From NCBI GenBank assembly GCA_029378245.1, contig JARKIF010000043.1, forward strand, positions 186,001 to 250,000: 64,000 nt of DNA, read 5' to 3'. Positions 33,708 to 45,399 of the stretch are shown in pieces; the stretch's first letter is position 1, and every line of letters starts with the position of its first letter. The translations under genes and the position numbers were made by a program. Source of the stretch: Roridomyces roridus (taxonomy: Eukaryota > Basidiomycota > Agaricomycetes > Agaricales > Mycenaceae). The notes under the pieces are model-generated. The model was not told the DNA's origin and made no database searches. It saw nothing but the letters and a program-made list of their open reading frames with translations.

Positions 33708-33872
33708 TGTAGGAAGCAAGGTGGATGATGGCACATCAATTTGATGCGCCATCTGATGCAGACAAAATTCTCCACCTCCGATAATATTAAAGTAGTCCGT
33801 ATCTTAACCAAGTAACGACAGAAAAAGAGGTGAATATACAATAATAATGCGTTGTGCGGCGAGTAGGAGCGT
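33708..33872 (+). repeat. Direct repeat R2 (second copy of R1)
   Basis: It matches R1 at 28700-28879, closest in the AACCAAGTAACGACAGAAAA to GAGTAGGAGCGTGT half. It lies just 3' of the CE4 gene on the other strand. After the common end GGAGCGTGT, R1 continues into the gene X relic and R2 into unrelated sequence, so this base marks a duplication breakpoint. Confidence 0.75.
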
Positions 33873-33929
33873 GTGGATGATTCATACTTGGAATAATAAC
33901 TAGCAGTCCGATGCAGTCCGCGTCTACGC

Positions 33930-35593
33930 CTAAAAGACGCCAATAACGCCAACAACAGCGCCAACAACACCCACAAAAGTCGCAGCCCACACACCGGCAG
34001 GCACAGAGTACCCCTTGCCGTTGAAGGGCACATACGACGACGCCGTCGGGTTTGCTCCTCCATCGGTAGACCCACCAGTCCCTCCACCAGTCAAGGTTCG
34101 CGCCATTCGCCCCAATCGGCCGAGACGAGTCCGTAAACGCACAATCTGACCCAGTGCAGAGGCACTTGCCAGCAATCGGGTCCCAGAATGCCGTGGAGCA
34201 GTTGGAGGGAAGGCGGAAACGCGCCTGCTCCCCATCAGGAACCTGCTGCGCCGGATTCGGGTTGCTCGTCGTCGGCGCTTCGGTGGGGCATCCGTAGCAC
34301 GTGTAGAAGGGGAAGTCGGGGAAGGGGCAGTGAGACAGCAGGCCGGCCTCGTTCTGGGGTATCCCGTTGCAGATCTTGGTAGACGAGTCGATCTGGGGCG
34401 TCGAGCACTTGAGCGGGGCAAACGAGTTGAGCTGCGAGACGGGGACGGGGTTGCTGGACCCATGCGAGCAGCTGCTCGCTCGAGACGATCCACACGTCCT
34501 TGCTGGACCTGCGCCCAGTCGAGGAACTGATTGATCATGTTGATCGTCGAGTTGGGTGCATTCACGCCGGGGTAGGTGGTCGACAAGTGAATGGGGTGCG
34601 TGTACAAGCCAATCGGCTGGCGGTTGCCCTTGTAGTGGGCGGTGAAGGTGTTCTGCATGTACTCGAGCGTCGCCGAGTCGTTGACCTTGGTCGCACCGTT
34701 GGCATTGTCCAGCCATGGGTCCATGAGATGGGGGCCATTGACACCGAGGTTGTCAAAGAACGCGTACATGGGGATCTCCCAGAAGCCAGGCAGCTTGGGC
34801 TCGCCCTTGCACATGCCCTCGACCATGAGACAGTCGTTGGCCATTCCGTTGTCGAGCGAGTATGGCCAGTAGGCATCCGTGTTGGGGTCGGTAACGGGGA
34901 GAGAGGCCGAGGCACTCGAGTCGTAGGTAAAGCCAGCCTTGGCCAGGAGCTTTAGCGTGTTGACCGAGTAGTTGAGGAACGGCGCGCGGAAACCCTGGAT
35001 CGACTCGAGCGGGATGCCCGCGAGGGCGTTGAGCGCGATCAAGTTGCCGTAGACCTCGTCATCCGGTGGGTCACCAACGTGGGTCATGGTATGGTCGGCG
35101 ATCTCGTTCCCCTCGACGTACCAATCTGTCGTCGTGTGAGCAGTGCCACGTGGAGAGAATGAAAACCAACGCACCCGTAACAAGAGTATAATTGGTGTAA
35201 TTGAGCGAGGTGTAGTATGTCATTTTAGGTTTGCACCCGTTGGGGTTTTGACGATGACCGAGGAATTGGTTGATAGAGTCGAGGGTGTAGGATTGGACGG
35301 CGTCGTCGGCGGTAAAGACGATGAACATGGGCACGTCGGACTAGTAATAGAAGTCAGTCATGATCGTCGAAAGGCTAAAGCTTTGGAACCGAGACGAGAA
35401 GAATACTCACTGGACTCAGCCCGCCAGGCGGGTTTGCACTCGCGCAATTGCAGTCTGGCAGCTTGCACTTGGAGGCGTCGCACGAATATCCGGCGGCGTC
35501 AGCACTCGTCGTGGGCCCACTGATTCCACCGTCATCGCCCTGAGCGAGAGCGAGAAGCGGGGCAATGAGGGCGAGGAGGACGTAAGGGAGCAT
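33930..35593 (-). CDS. Polysaccharide (chitin) deacetylase, CE4 family, copy 1, with frame disruptions
   Basis: A secreted, probably GPI-anchored deacetylase. The start MLPYVLLALIAPLLALAQ at 35593 is a signal peptide. Two 5' introns follow (after GGLSP and after TLVT). CE4 motifs are present: FTADDAVQ for the first metal-binding Asp pair, HTMTH for the metal histidines, and FRAPFLNYS for the third motif. The C-terminus is Gly/Ser-rich and ends in a hydrophobic tail (AGVWAATFVGVVGAVVG), as for GPI anchoring. Compared with copy 2, three single extra bases break the frame: near 34502 (before DVWIVSSEQ), near 34455 (before NPVPVSQLN) and near 34125 (after GANL). Together they restore the frame, but the part between would be misread. 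It is either a recent pseudogene or carries assembly errors. Confidence 0.7.
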
Positions 35594-36832
35594 CGTAAAA
35601 AGGGTGGGTTTTGTGTTTTCGAGGATTGAGAGGCGACGAGTTTCCTCCTGTGGCCTGGATGAGGCGGAGGAGCGTCGAGGCGAGGAGGGTGGTGGTGGTA
35701 CGGAGGAGAGAGAGGTGGAGCTTTGGTAACACACGCCGGGCTATGATGCCAGTGATGCCAAGAGTTCCAAGCTGCCAGTCCCATACGATGCGTGCTCGAC
35801 GGCTTTCTTCCTCCTTTCATCTCTTTCCCTTCAACCCAGCTCGTCGTGCCCTCTCTTCTCCAGCTCCAACGAATTTTCGGCAAGTTTTTTCGTCAAGTTC
35901 CACCCACCCAGCACCACCTCGAGTCCTCGACATGTCCCCGAGCAAGCCGGGTCTCGGTCAGGGATGACCGTCTGTTTTATGCCTCTGGATAGCCTCGAAG
36001 GCTTTTATGGGACCTCCGTCGTGCGTCTATGGGCTTGTTTCAGCACTCTTCGCAAGAATATCAAGTTCTCCCACTCCTGCAAGTCTGCGTCGCCCAAAAT
36101 GTGGCGAGGCCAACAGAACAAGTCCATCGTCGCGTCTGGGAACCTGGCCGGCGCGTCCACAAGCCTCTGCTGTGGTTATAGAAGGTCCATCATTCCTGTG
36201 GAACATCCGCCGTATTCATCCAAAGAGGTGGTCAGCAACAGACCCAAAGGCTCCTCCAAAGGCTCCTCCAACTCGTCCAGACGTAGCCTCGTATCTCTGT
36301 GGCCCGTTATTATGCCTGTGAATCTGGATGAGGCGCCGTCTTTGTCGTCCGAATTTGGAAGACCCACCGACCTTCTCTGATGGGACAGAACTTGCGGGTG
36401 TCGTTTCCCTATGTGCTGGAGCACATCCCAAGCAGGGACACTGTCCTGTGGACGGCCATGGGCGTCAAGAGCAAGAGCAGACTAGTCTCACGATTCAATC
36501 ACTCGGTAGGGTCTATATTTACTCCGGCGAGACGATTTTGACTCTTTTTTTCCAGAGTACGCCCCGTCTAGGCTCGTCCCGTGCTCATGACGCTTTCCCC
36601 GTCGTCGGCGGACCTCGACTTGACTCGACCTGTATATGTCTTCATGTGCGCCTCGTCTTATTTTGGCTTGGCACTCAAAATTAATTATTTAATTATCCAG
36701 AATTGAGTTAGAACAAGCCTCGTCTTCACCTCCTGCGACCAGGGCCTGCGACGTCCTGCATCTCCACAGTCGATTCTCATCGACGGTCAACGAGGTCCGT
36801 GGCTATTTTGGCCCGCTGTGTCATGTGCCGAG
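35594..36832. other. Spacer between the divergent CE4 genes
   Basis: About 1.2 kb. Frames of 100-138 codons cross 35964-36390 on both strands, but none shows a motif I know or a consistent partner exon. A decayed gene is possible. Short direct repeats (AAAGGCTCCTCC twice near 36245) are seen. No element ends are visible. Confidence 0.3.
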
Positions 36833-36840
36833 TATAAATA
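36833..36840 (+). promoter_or_regulatory. TATA box of CE4 copy 2
   Basis: TATAAATA lies 108 bases before the ATG at 36948, with C/T-rich sequence and CA steps between, a usual layout for a strongly expressed fungal secreted-protein gene. Confidence 0.5.
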
Positions 36841-36947
36841 GACTTTTCGACAACCGCCACTCCGACCCGCACTAGTCGCTTCAGCCACAAGGCTCCAACG
36901 CCTTACCGTCTTTACTGCCCTCGCAAAACCACCACAGGCGCAGGACC

Positions 36948-38704
36948 ATGCTCCTCCGCTCTCTCCTCCTCGCCGCAGTAGCACCACTACTCGCACTCGC
37001 TCAGGACGATGGTTCCGTCACTGGAGCCACCTCCAGTGCTGCAGCTGCGGGGTACTCTTGCGACCCCACGAAATGCAAGCTCCCCACCTGCAACTGCGCC
37101 AGTCCGAACCCTCCTGGTGGCCTGAACGGCGTGAGTCCCTTCTTCGGCCGCCCAACCGCTATGCTCATCATCACCACTAGTCTGATGTCCCCATGTTCGT
37201 CGTCTTTACCGCCGACGACGCCGTACAGTCCTACACCCTCGACGCCGTCAACCAGTTCCTCGGCCATCGCCAAAACCCCAACGGCTGCCAGCCCAAAATG
37301 ACATACTACGTCTCGATCAATTTCACCAACTTCACTCTTGTTACCGGTGAGTGGCATTCATCTTATCCCGCCAGTAGAAACCTCATTGTAAGCAGACTGG
37401 TATGTTGCCGGGAATGAGATTGCGGACCACACGATGACGCATGTTGGCGACCCGCCCCAAGACGAGGTTGATGGAAACCTGATCGTGCTCAATGCCCTCG
37501 CCGGAATCCCTCTGTCGTCCATCCAGGGCTTCCGCGCGCCGTTCCTCAACTATTCCGTCGACACGCTCAAGATGCTAGCAGGCGCCGGTTTCACTTACGA
37601 CAGCAGCTCCGCCGCCGCGATCCCTGTCACCGATCCGGGCACGGATGCCTACTGGCCGTACACGCTCGACAACGGCATGGCCAACGACTGTCTCGACGTC
37701 GAAGGCTCGTGCAAGGGGCAGCCCGTCCTCCCCGGCTTCTGGGAGTTCCCGATGTACGCCTACTTTGACCAGCGGGGCGAGAACGGCATCCATCTGATGG
37801 ACCCGTGGCTCGACAATGCCAACGGCGAGAATGCGATAAACGATACCGCTACACTCGAGTACATGAAGGCCACCGTTCACGGATCACTATAACGGGAATC
37901 GACAGCCCATAGGCTTGTACACGCACCCCATCCACTTGTCGACGACATACCCCGGTGTGAACCCCTCGAATTCGACGATCAATATGATCAATCAGTTCCT
38001 CGACTGGGTGCAGGAGCAGCAGAACGTTTGGATCGTCTCGAACGAGCAGCTGCTTGCCTGGGTCAAGAACCCTGTACCGATCTCGCAGCTTGACACTGTC
38101 GAGGCACTCAAGTGTTCTACACCGCAAGTCGACTGCAGTCGCAGAAGATATGTAACGGGATACCGCAGAATGAGAACGGGCTGTTGTCGCATTGTCCGTT
38201 CTCAGACTTTCCGTTCTACACCTGCGTAAGTGGCGTCCTTTTCTTTTCACCGCACATTGATTGATGAACGGTTTCATTAGTACGGATGCCCCAACGTCCA
38301 GCCCTCGCCCGACAACCCGAACCCAACTCAAGAAATCCCCGACGGGGAACAAGCGCGCTTCCGTCTTCCCTCCAATTGCTCCACACCCTTCTGGGACCCG
38401 ATCGGCGGGAAATGTCTTTGCACTGGGTCGAGTTGTGCGTTTACGGATACTTCAAGGCCTATTGGCGTGCGTGTTCTTTTCTTCTTTGTAGTATGTATGA
38501 TGCTGACACTCGGAATAGGCCAACGGAGCGAACCTCACTGGCGGTGGGACGGGCCCCAGTGACCCGTCGGGGAGTCCCTCGGCCGCATCGTACGTCCCCT
38601 TCAATGGGCGTGGGTTTGCTCTGCCCTCCGGCGCGCTGTATGCTACGCTCTTCGGAGCCGTCGGCGCGTTGATTGGCGTCTTTGGCGTTGTTGGGATGAT
38701 CTGA
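36948..38704 (+). CDS. Polysaccharide (chitin) deacetylase, CE4 family, copy 2, with frame disruptions
   Basis: Signal peptide MLLRSLLLAAVAPLLALAQ at 36948, then a short Cys-rich segment (CDPTKCKLPTCNC). Introns follow GGLNG and TLVT, with two more near the 3' end (after FYTC and after RPIG). CE4 motifs are FTADDAVQ, HTMTH and FRAPFLNYS. The C-terminus is Gly/Pro/Ser-rich with a hydrophobic tail (LYATLFGAVGALIGVFGVVG), pointing to a GPI anchor. Relative to copy 1 there is one extra base near 37872 (stop at 37890) and one missing base near 38145. Alternatively 37873-37903 (gttcac...cag) could be read as a 31-base intron. Copy 1 has coding sequence there, so I favour a frameshift. The TGA is at 38702-38704. 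Head-to-head with copy 1, 1.35 kb apart. Confidence 0.7.
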
Positions 38705-40927
38705 ATGTAGGTGACGACGAACGGACTGTATCACGAACTCTCATGGACTACTACTACACCTCATATGCATTGCTATCTATTTTATTCGAGTTTTTTTTAC
38801 TTCTACCTACGCAGCGTTCATTCTTTCCGCTGTATTTCGGTAGTACGGACTGAGCTTTAATATCGAGTGCGTTTGTTGCTCAGATTCGGGATTACGTCAA
38901 GACTCACAAAAGGAAAGACGGCGCATCAATTGTTGCGCCATCAGGGATTACAAACCTTGCTTCCTACGCCACACGACAACAAGACTGTCGAAACTGGCGC
39001 CCCGTCTTCCTTGGGCCTTGGGTGCTTTGACGCTACGTTTCGGATATTGAATCTGCTTCAACGATCCCTTCTCAGCTCGTTCCCCTCTTTCCTGTACCTG
39101 GACTTGTTAGGTCCCGAAATTTGGCTAGAATCCTGGTCCTGTGCGCCACCGGACGAAAGGAAAACAGACCGTCTCCTTCGACTTCTCCATCTCCGTCTTG
39201 TTTTGCGACACCTCAGCCTGGACTGGAGTCTGGCCCCTGGGACAAAAAAACCAGTGGTCGAGCACGAATCACGATCATGACGCGGGCCAAAGAATATTAT
39301 TCATGGGCTAGAATAGTAGATGCCCTTAGACTGCTTCTTCTGTGCATCAGGCTCGGGAACTTTGAATTAAACTGGGAGCAAGATCATGGCTACTCTCCCC
39401 GCAAAAGGCCAAATTTCCAGTGACGCGTAAATGTCGCAGGCTCAGAAATCTTGCCTTTTGCGCTCGATGCGGGGTGCTTATAAGACACTGGCAGATCTAC
39501 CGCTGCACCGTCGTTATGCGCCCCCCCCTCCAAGATTATGGGTAATGCTCTGGCTGCGACCCTTGTGCCTGCAATTCTTCGGGGCTGACGGTCCGCAACA
39601 AGGCGCAATCGCAACAACTCAACAACAACTTCATTGTTCTCCCTCCGCGGTCGGTGTTAATCTCGAATCTTGATCTATATTTCAATGGCTATGTCTCGAA
39701 TCACTCTCTGTATTCTAAAGAGTCTATATCGAGGCCTTTTTTCCGCCGCTGCTGTACAGAACACCATCGAACAGTCTAGGAACCCAACTTCTTCACATGG
39801 AAGATCAACAGCAGGCAACCGCGCTTTCCCAGATCTCCATCTACGCAGAAGGTATCCTCAAATGAATTGAAGGATCGGAGAGCCCGATAAACCCACCGGG
39901 CCGCGACTGGTTCTGTAGCTTGGATAGCCCGATACTCTGCGCATTCCTGCGATGCACTACTGGCCTAGCGCTGGCTCATGTGCGCATCTCGTTCTCAGAC
40001 CGAGAAGATGATCCAGGGTCAAGTATTGCCATATGGTGTCAAAATTTGCTCGATCCGCTGCCACTTGTGGGGGAACTTGCTGTATTAATTTAATGTGACT
40101 GCGACCGCGCCCGCCCTTAAAGTGTCCTGCCACTCATTCTCTGCCTATTCATCTTCATGACCCTCAGCGGGAACTATGATTATTGCGTTGGCCGATTCGA
40201 GCGGGCTTGAAGTTGCCTCGAAGATAACATTCTTGTATATCATCATGATATCGAAGGCTGCGGAGGAGGTAAGAGAGTGCCATCTGGTAAGAGAGTACCA
40301 TCTCACATCCGTCAATGTTTCTAGTTTCTGATGCAAACCATAGAATGCTGCGGGATGTAGAACATCGATATTGGAGTGCCTGGCTTGATGCGACAGACCA
40401 TGGCGACAAATGTGTTGTACGTGTCCGCAACTATTTCTCCCGCGGCCACACGGTTGCTGTGCTCGCAATTTCCAGTCCAGCAGCCATTCTTTGGGGGGGA
40501 AAATCCAGCACGCTCTCGCCACATTTGCGTCTTCGGAAGCAGGGCCTGATTCTCAGACCGGCGGTACTTGGGTTCGTATTTTTTTGTTTGTTTTTACACC
40601 AGTGTGTCTCTTGTTAATCTCGGCCGTTTTCATATGTAGGTGGCGCTATTCTCAGGATCACCGAGTCAGAATTCATGTGGTGAGTCGGGATCATTCCTTC
40701 TACAGCTGAGTTGTGACCGACCTTCGTCTGAATGAATACTTCCGCCGACATTGTCTCGCCGTGGAATGGATAGTTGGAAATGGAAACATACTCGAGTCAC
40801 AGCTTCAGAGCGGAACGGGGCGGCACGAGGCACTACTACCCCCGCTTTGCACCGAGATAGAAGCTGTACTGGAGAGAGCCGATCAAAATCTCCCATACCC
40901 GCCACCACAGCCTATGGCCACTGGCGA
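38705..40927. other. Long intergenic region with a diverged repeat
   Basis: At 38920-38967 lies a reverse, diverged copy of the palindromic part of R1/R2 (GGCGCATCAATTGTTGCGCC, then ACCTTGCTTCCTAC). At 40276-40305 a short direct repeat GTAAGAGAGT(G/A)CCATCT occurs twice. Frames near 40145-40620 show possible exons but no motif. No gene is supported. Confidence 0.35.
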
Positions 40928-40933
40928 TATAAA
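40928..40933 (+). promoter_or_regulatory. TATA box before TM1 copy C
   Basis: TATAAA, 54 bases before the start codon at 40987. It suggests this copy kept a promoter although its coding region is broken. Confidence 0.45.
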
Positions 40934-40986
40934 GTGGGAACTGTTACCGGCCCCGCCACTCAACTCTCAACCCACCGTCTTACAGG

Positions 40987-42957
40987 ATGGGCAACTCCCT
41001 TGGTACGACTTTCGTGCCAGACTGGCAGATGGCTTGTGCAGCCAAGTTCAACTGCAACTCCTCCGGCCTCGTCGGCATAAACGGCCAACCCACATTCCCT
41101 ACTTGCCCCGCGGGTGCCAACATCTCGGACGACGTTTGGGGCATCACAGCTCAAGTTTGTCATGAAGCCTGCGGAATTGGTACAATCCGACAGGTCCGTT
41201 CTCTTTCAACGCGATCGACTTGGTGGCTTGACCCATTGCAGAGCATTGACTTCACCAATTCCGCGATCACCCTAACGACTTGGCTGTTGCCGTGGTTGGC
41301 TTTGATCGCTCAACTACCCTTTGAAGCCGAGGGCTGGATGAATCTCGTCAGCGGTTGTCTGGCCGTCGGAAGCCCGGCCCTGGCTACCTACTCCCTCGCT
41401 CTTACCGCCTTCAACCGCTGGTACATTTTCCGCGAATTTGGGAAACTCAGGGACCGGGTGCATAACTTTACGGAACACAGTCCGCACAGAAGTTATCTTT
41501 CGCAGAGACTCGCCAAGGTCTCTTTCATCCGCGTCGAAGTCCAGCAGTGTCCCATGCGTGCGAATCAAAGAGATGGGGAGCTCGCCGGGCTGCTCCTCAT
41601 TGACGACCGGGCTCGCAAGAGCTTTTGGGATATTGCTTGGAAAGATCTTAAGAACACTCGGCGCGGTTTCGAGTACTCGTTTCTAGCACAAGGTGAGAGA
41701 TGTTGTATTTCTTGGGTTGCTGCGCACCACTGACTAATTTTTCAGTTCTCATGGCGGCCTTGGCTTATTTGTTCGCTTTTGTCGGGGCTGTACATGAGTC
41801 GTTGGGCAGCCCTGAGGTCGGTTTCCAGTTTGCATCAAGTATGCTGTGGACTTGGATGTACGTTCTACATACTCATCTCACTTGACAAATCTCGTTGAAC
41901 TGAGTTTCACAGGTTTCCCGTTGTCTATGGGTGCGCGCTCTTATCTTCTTACACCTCTCCTTTTCTCATACGCCTTCAGGTATGTTCAAGTTGGATCCCA
42001 GGGCGACGCCGGGTCCATAGACGAAGCTTTGACCCACAACAAGGCCATCCCTATGCGCGACCGAGACGACTTCATGCATCAGATGGGTCTGCTTCCGACT
42101 GCAGATTTTCCTCTGAAACACCGAGCTGCACGCCGTCCAGGGGAACCCGAAGACATGTTCGACGTCCGAGGAGACGAACGAAGGAAAGGACCCATCTTCA
42201 ATTACGGTCGGATTTTCACTTGGTTCGCGTTCAGCAACCACGTGTACCGCGTCTTCGAAAACGCGATCAGCAAGTTGGAACAGCACCATGACAGGCCCGT
42301 TCCTTCGACCCCCGAGGAGGCTGCTGCGCTCTGCGATTTTCAAATCGACGAAGAACTCAAGGTGTTCGAGGGATGGAATGAGATCACGCCGGCGCCAGCA
42401 CACCAGTTCAAAATATCCTCGGCGCCGCCTTGATTGCGATTATTCCTCAGTGGGGAACCACTGGTGCTGCGATGTTCCTCGCATACCGAACGCCTCCGGT
42501 CGGCCTCGGCTGTCGTTCAGGCAGCTACCTCCTCTATGGAACGGCCGCAACCGTCTCGTGGCTTCTACTCGTCTTCGCCCAAGCTCGCGTCGCACTGCTA
42601 CATGCATCGCGTCGAGCCGACAAAAAAAACATTCGCCTCGAGTCTACTCGGCGCCCTAGCCGTTTTCCTCCGCCTCACCGGCAAATTGCTGGCAATCTGC
42701 AACGCCGGTTGGATCATCGCAGTCAAACGTCTTGGAGGATATAGGCGCGTTCGAAATGTGTTGGTGTCAGACAAATGGGTTGTCGAATGGCTCGCACTGG
42801 GTGGGCGCCGGTTTTCAAGACAGAGTCGGAACTTGCGAATGCTGCCGAGGCGATTTGGATTGGGGGATTTGTGTGGAGTATTACGGTGTGTGCGGTGACG
42901 ATGGCGTTCTTTGCGTATCCGGGGGACAAGGGCAAATGTGATGTTCCGGAGAGTTGA
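40987..42957 (+). pseudogene. TM1 family, copy C, broken in the 3' half
   Basis: The first part is intact: MGNSLGTTFVPDWQMAC, the intron after GTIRQ, SIDFTNSAITLTTWLLPWLA, introns after FLAQ, WTWM and VVYG, and FDVRGDERRKGPIFNYGRIF. Near 42405 the frame is lost within ITPAPAHQFK, and a TGA follows at 42430-42432. The homologous sequence goes on in other frames: IPQWGTTGAAMFLAYRTPPV, then CYMHRVEPTKKTFASSLLG, then LEDIGAFEMCWCQTNGLS, then GWAPVFKTESELANAAEAIW to the end at 42957. So there are at least three to four frame changes within about 350 bases. The truncated product would lack all the C-terminal helices. Confidence 0.8.
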
Positions 42958-43141
42958 GTACGTTGTTATACCCAATGATTGGATTTCTCACATAAAGTCT
43001 TGGAATATACCGGGCCTGAAACCCAAATTGGAACCGCCAGCCCTTGCTGCCACGTACATCTCAAGGATTTCTTTCAATTATGTCCGGAAAAGATTGGTTT
43101 AACCAGGCTTGCTCTCACGCTGCCCTCGAGAAGAGTGGCAG

Positions 43142-43436
43142 AAATTTTCGATCCAATTTCTCCGGATGTTGCCCGTTTCTCGTTCAAAGAAAAAATTCAG
43201 TAACGAAAGAAAAACAACTAGTTGGGGGTTGAGAACGTGGACTGCTAGCACGACTCTCCCAACCCCAGGGACGCGCCAGCCGAAGGCCCCGCCGGTGTCA
43301 CAGCCATCCTTGCTACCTCCGAGATTCGAACGCTTGACCAAATCAAATCTCGATGCCCAACAGCCAGTGATCAAACCGTTGAGCTAAGGAAGCGGTTAAT
43401 ATAATTGTGATGAACGTTGTTTTATGACGCTCTTTC
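43142..43436 (-). mobile_element. tRNA-derived SINE-like repeat, copy 1
   Basis: Read on the minus strand it begins GAAAGAGCGTCATAAAA, then has a tRNA-like part with an A box (TTAGCTCAACGG) and B box (GCGTTCGAATCTC), then a tRNA-unrelated body (ACACCGGCGGGGCCTTCGGC, GCTAGCAGTCCACGTTCTCA, TTGTTTTTCTTTCG, GAACGAGAAACG) and ends near GAAATTGGATCGAAAA. It matches the copy at 51943-52230. The tRNA-like arms do not fold into a proper cloverleaf, so it is not a working tRNA. Confidence 0.65.
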
Positions 43437-43647
43437 CATGCGTAAATATGAGGAGACGCACTCGGTTTCGAGCAGTATGTACTAAGTACGAACATTGGAC
43501 GGGATGCTGTCAATGCTCCATTGGGGTCGCGATTTCTGATCCGTGGGATACATTTAGACAGTTGTTGATGGGTTCTTCACGTCGCTTGCTTTCTCCTTCC
43601 ATCTCGCCGGCGACATCCACGCGCTACCTCACCCATCCGCTCGCACA

Positions 43648-45399
43648 ATGCTTGAGCATGACCTACGCATCATCGGAGACATGAAGGAACGGGTCGCGAG
43701 TCCATACTGCAGTGTCAATTTGCCGCCTCTGAGCTCATCGGCGTGGAGCAGAGCTAGGGCGCCTGTGGATGAGATACGGCATGGGCTCGAGGTGCAAGGT
43801 TCTTGCCCCGCTACTACTCTGGCGAGACCTTGCTAATGCAGGGACGGCGGCAGGGAGGAACGAGGTCAGGCATGCGTTCGGTCGGGCCTTTTTCAAAGCT
43901 CACGGCGGCCTCTCGGATGGATGTAAGGCGGGATTATATGGGGTTAGTTCTCCTGTTCAATCTCTCATTCTTGGCGCGCTCATATCGTCCTGAAGACTAT
44001 GGAGAATTGCGGTTTATCGGAGCATGTTATCGGTCCTCTCATGCGCAAAATCGGCAGCTCTGAACTCAGACCAAATCTCCCCGCCAATTACGCCGTTGCT
44101 TCGACATTTTACGTACTCATGGGCGCTTTGGCCGAGGATCCCGACGGTCTCGCCATGCTCCAAGAGTTCATCATCGACCTGTTTCTGCCCTTGATAGAGG
44201 TGGGCATGCAGACGTACGACGAGCAGTAAGTATCCTCTTTTACTCCTCGTTTACTTTTCTAATCGTTTTCCTGCGTAGCGGACCATCCAAGAAGGCGAAA
44301 GTGAGCGGTGGAGACAGTCGACGTTCGTTGCTTGGCACTGGTCATCCTTTTTGCTTACAGTTTCCACAGAGCTCACGCTGCTTCAAAACATTTATGCCTA
44401 CGAGTCAGCCATTGGCAAGGTGCAAGCAGGTCCCTCCTCGCCAAGCGTAGATGTGGACCACACGGTCGAGGAGGAGCAAACGCGTGTTGACACGGAGTAC
44501 GAAAGCCAACCATCTTCGGTGCGTCTCGGGCTATATGACTTCTCTCGCTGTTGCTCACATCGTATTTGGTTTGACCCTTCTATAGCACCATTGAACAATT
44601 CTGCTGTATCTGGCTCGTTCCAGCCCGTATGTTGATACTTCCTTCTTCAAGTTATGTCTGTGGACTAATGATTGTCCCAAAGGCGACCTCTACATCCTAA
44701 GTCCATTCGGCTCGTACGCCAACTTCAACTGTGCGCACGCCCCGGGTTAATCGTGATGGTATGCTCCGTCAACGTCCTCATCATCCAATGCTGACCCACA
44801 TAAACAGTGACACCGCGCCAACCTCCAGACCTCGTCTTTACGCCTATAGAATTCACTCCCGTTTCTGGTTCTAGATCATCGCTACCAGACATAGAGTTCA
44901 CGCCACGTTCGGAGAGTGTTGTGTCTGGGATGTCCTCCATGTCGTTTGGTTATAATTACGCGAGTCCGAGGGCCCCCCGCCGAGGCCGACAAGTAGTATT
45001 GAGCCCTCTAGAGTTCACCCCGATCGCAGCCAGCGAAATTGATTCCGACTCGGAGGCGGCTCCCCTACCGGAAATGGAGTTCACTCCATGCTCGGTGAGC
45101 ACTGTTTCGGATGTATCGTCGGTGGGGAAGCTGGGACTTCAAGGCCGACTTTTTTTTTTCATTTGGGTGGCCATGGAGTGCGTATTAACTTTATTTCTTT
45201 CATATTCGATCTGTGATTCTGACTTGACTGCATGTAGGCGGGGTTCTATGGTGATTTTACTGCTGCGAATAACGGTACGTACAGCTCATCTCACCCTCAA
45301 CTCGAGCGGTCTGTTCATTTATGCAGGCGGATTGGCTTCCCCTGTGACTCTTGTGCCAGCAGTAGGACCGATGAGTTCGCGAAAACGGCGTCGGCCTTA
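43648..45399 (+). CDS. Family Z protein, copy 1 (unknown function)
   Basis: No known family. The ATG at 43648 starts MLEHDLRIIGDMKERV. Likely exons follow: AGRNEVRHAFGRAFFKAHGG to GLYG; then TMENCGLSEHVIGPLMRKIG with FYVLMGALAEDPDGLAML and LFLPLIEVGMQTYDEQ (ends 44226); then short exons from about 44280. The C-terminal part, from about 44818, is disordered and repeats a short motif ending FTP: VFTPIEFTPV, DIEFTPRS, PLEFTPIA and MEFTPCS. The gene at 58324-60382 aligns with the N-terminal exons (FGRAFF against FSHALV; LMGALAEDPDG against LLGALWFDADG; EVGMQTYDEQ against EEGMRVRAEY). The 3' exon limits are uncertain. Confidence 0.5.

Noticed and set aside
28700..33872. R1 and R2 as the two LTRs of a retrotransposon
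   Set aside because: They do not begin TG and end CA, there is no primer-binding site or pol gene between them, and the interior is a copy of the neighbouring cellular genes.
35964..36390. A possible gene between the two CE4 genes
   Set aside because: Three frames are open in turn on both strands, none with a motif or consistent exon joins. Left as unassigned.
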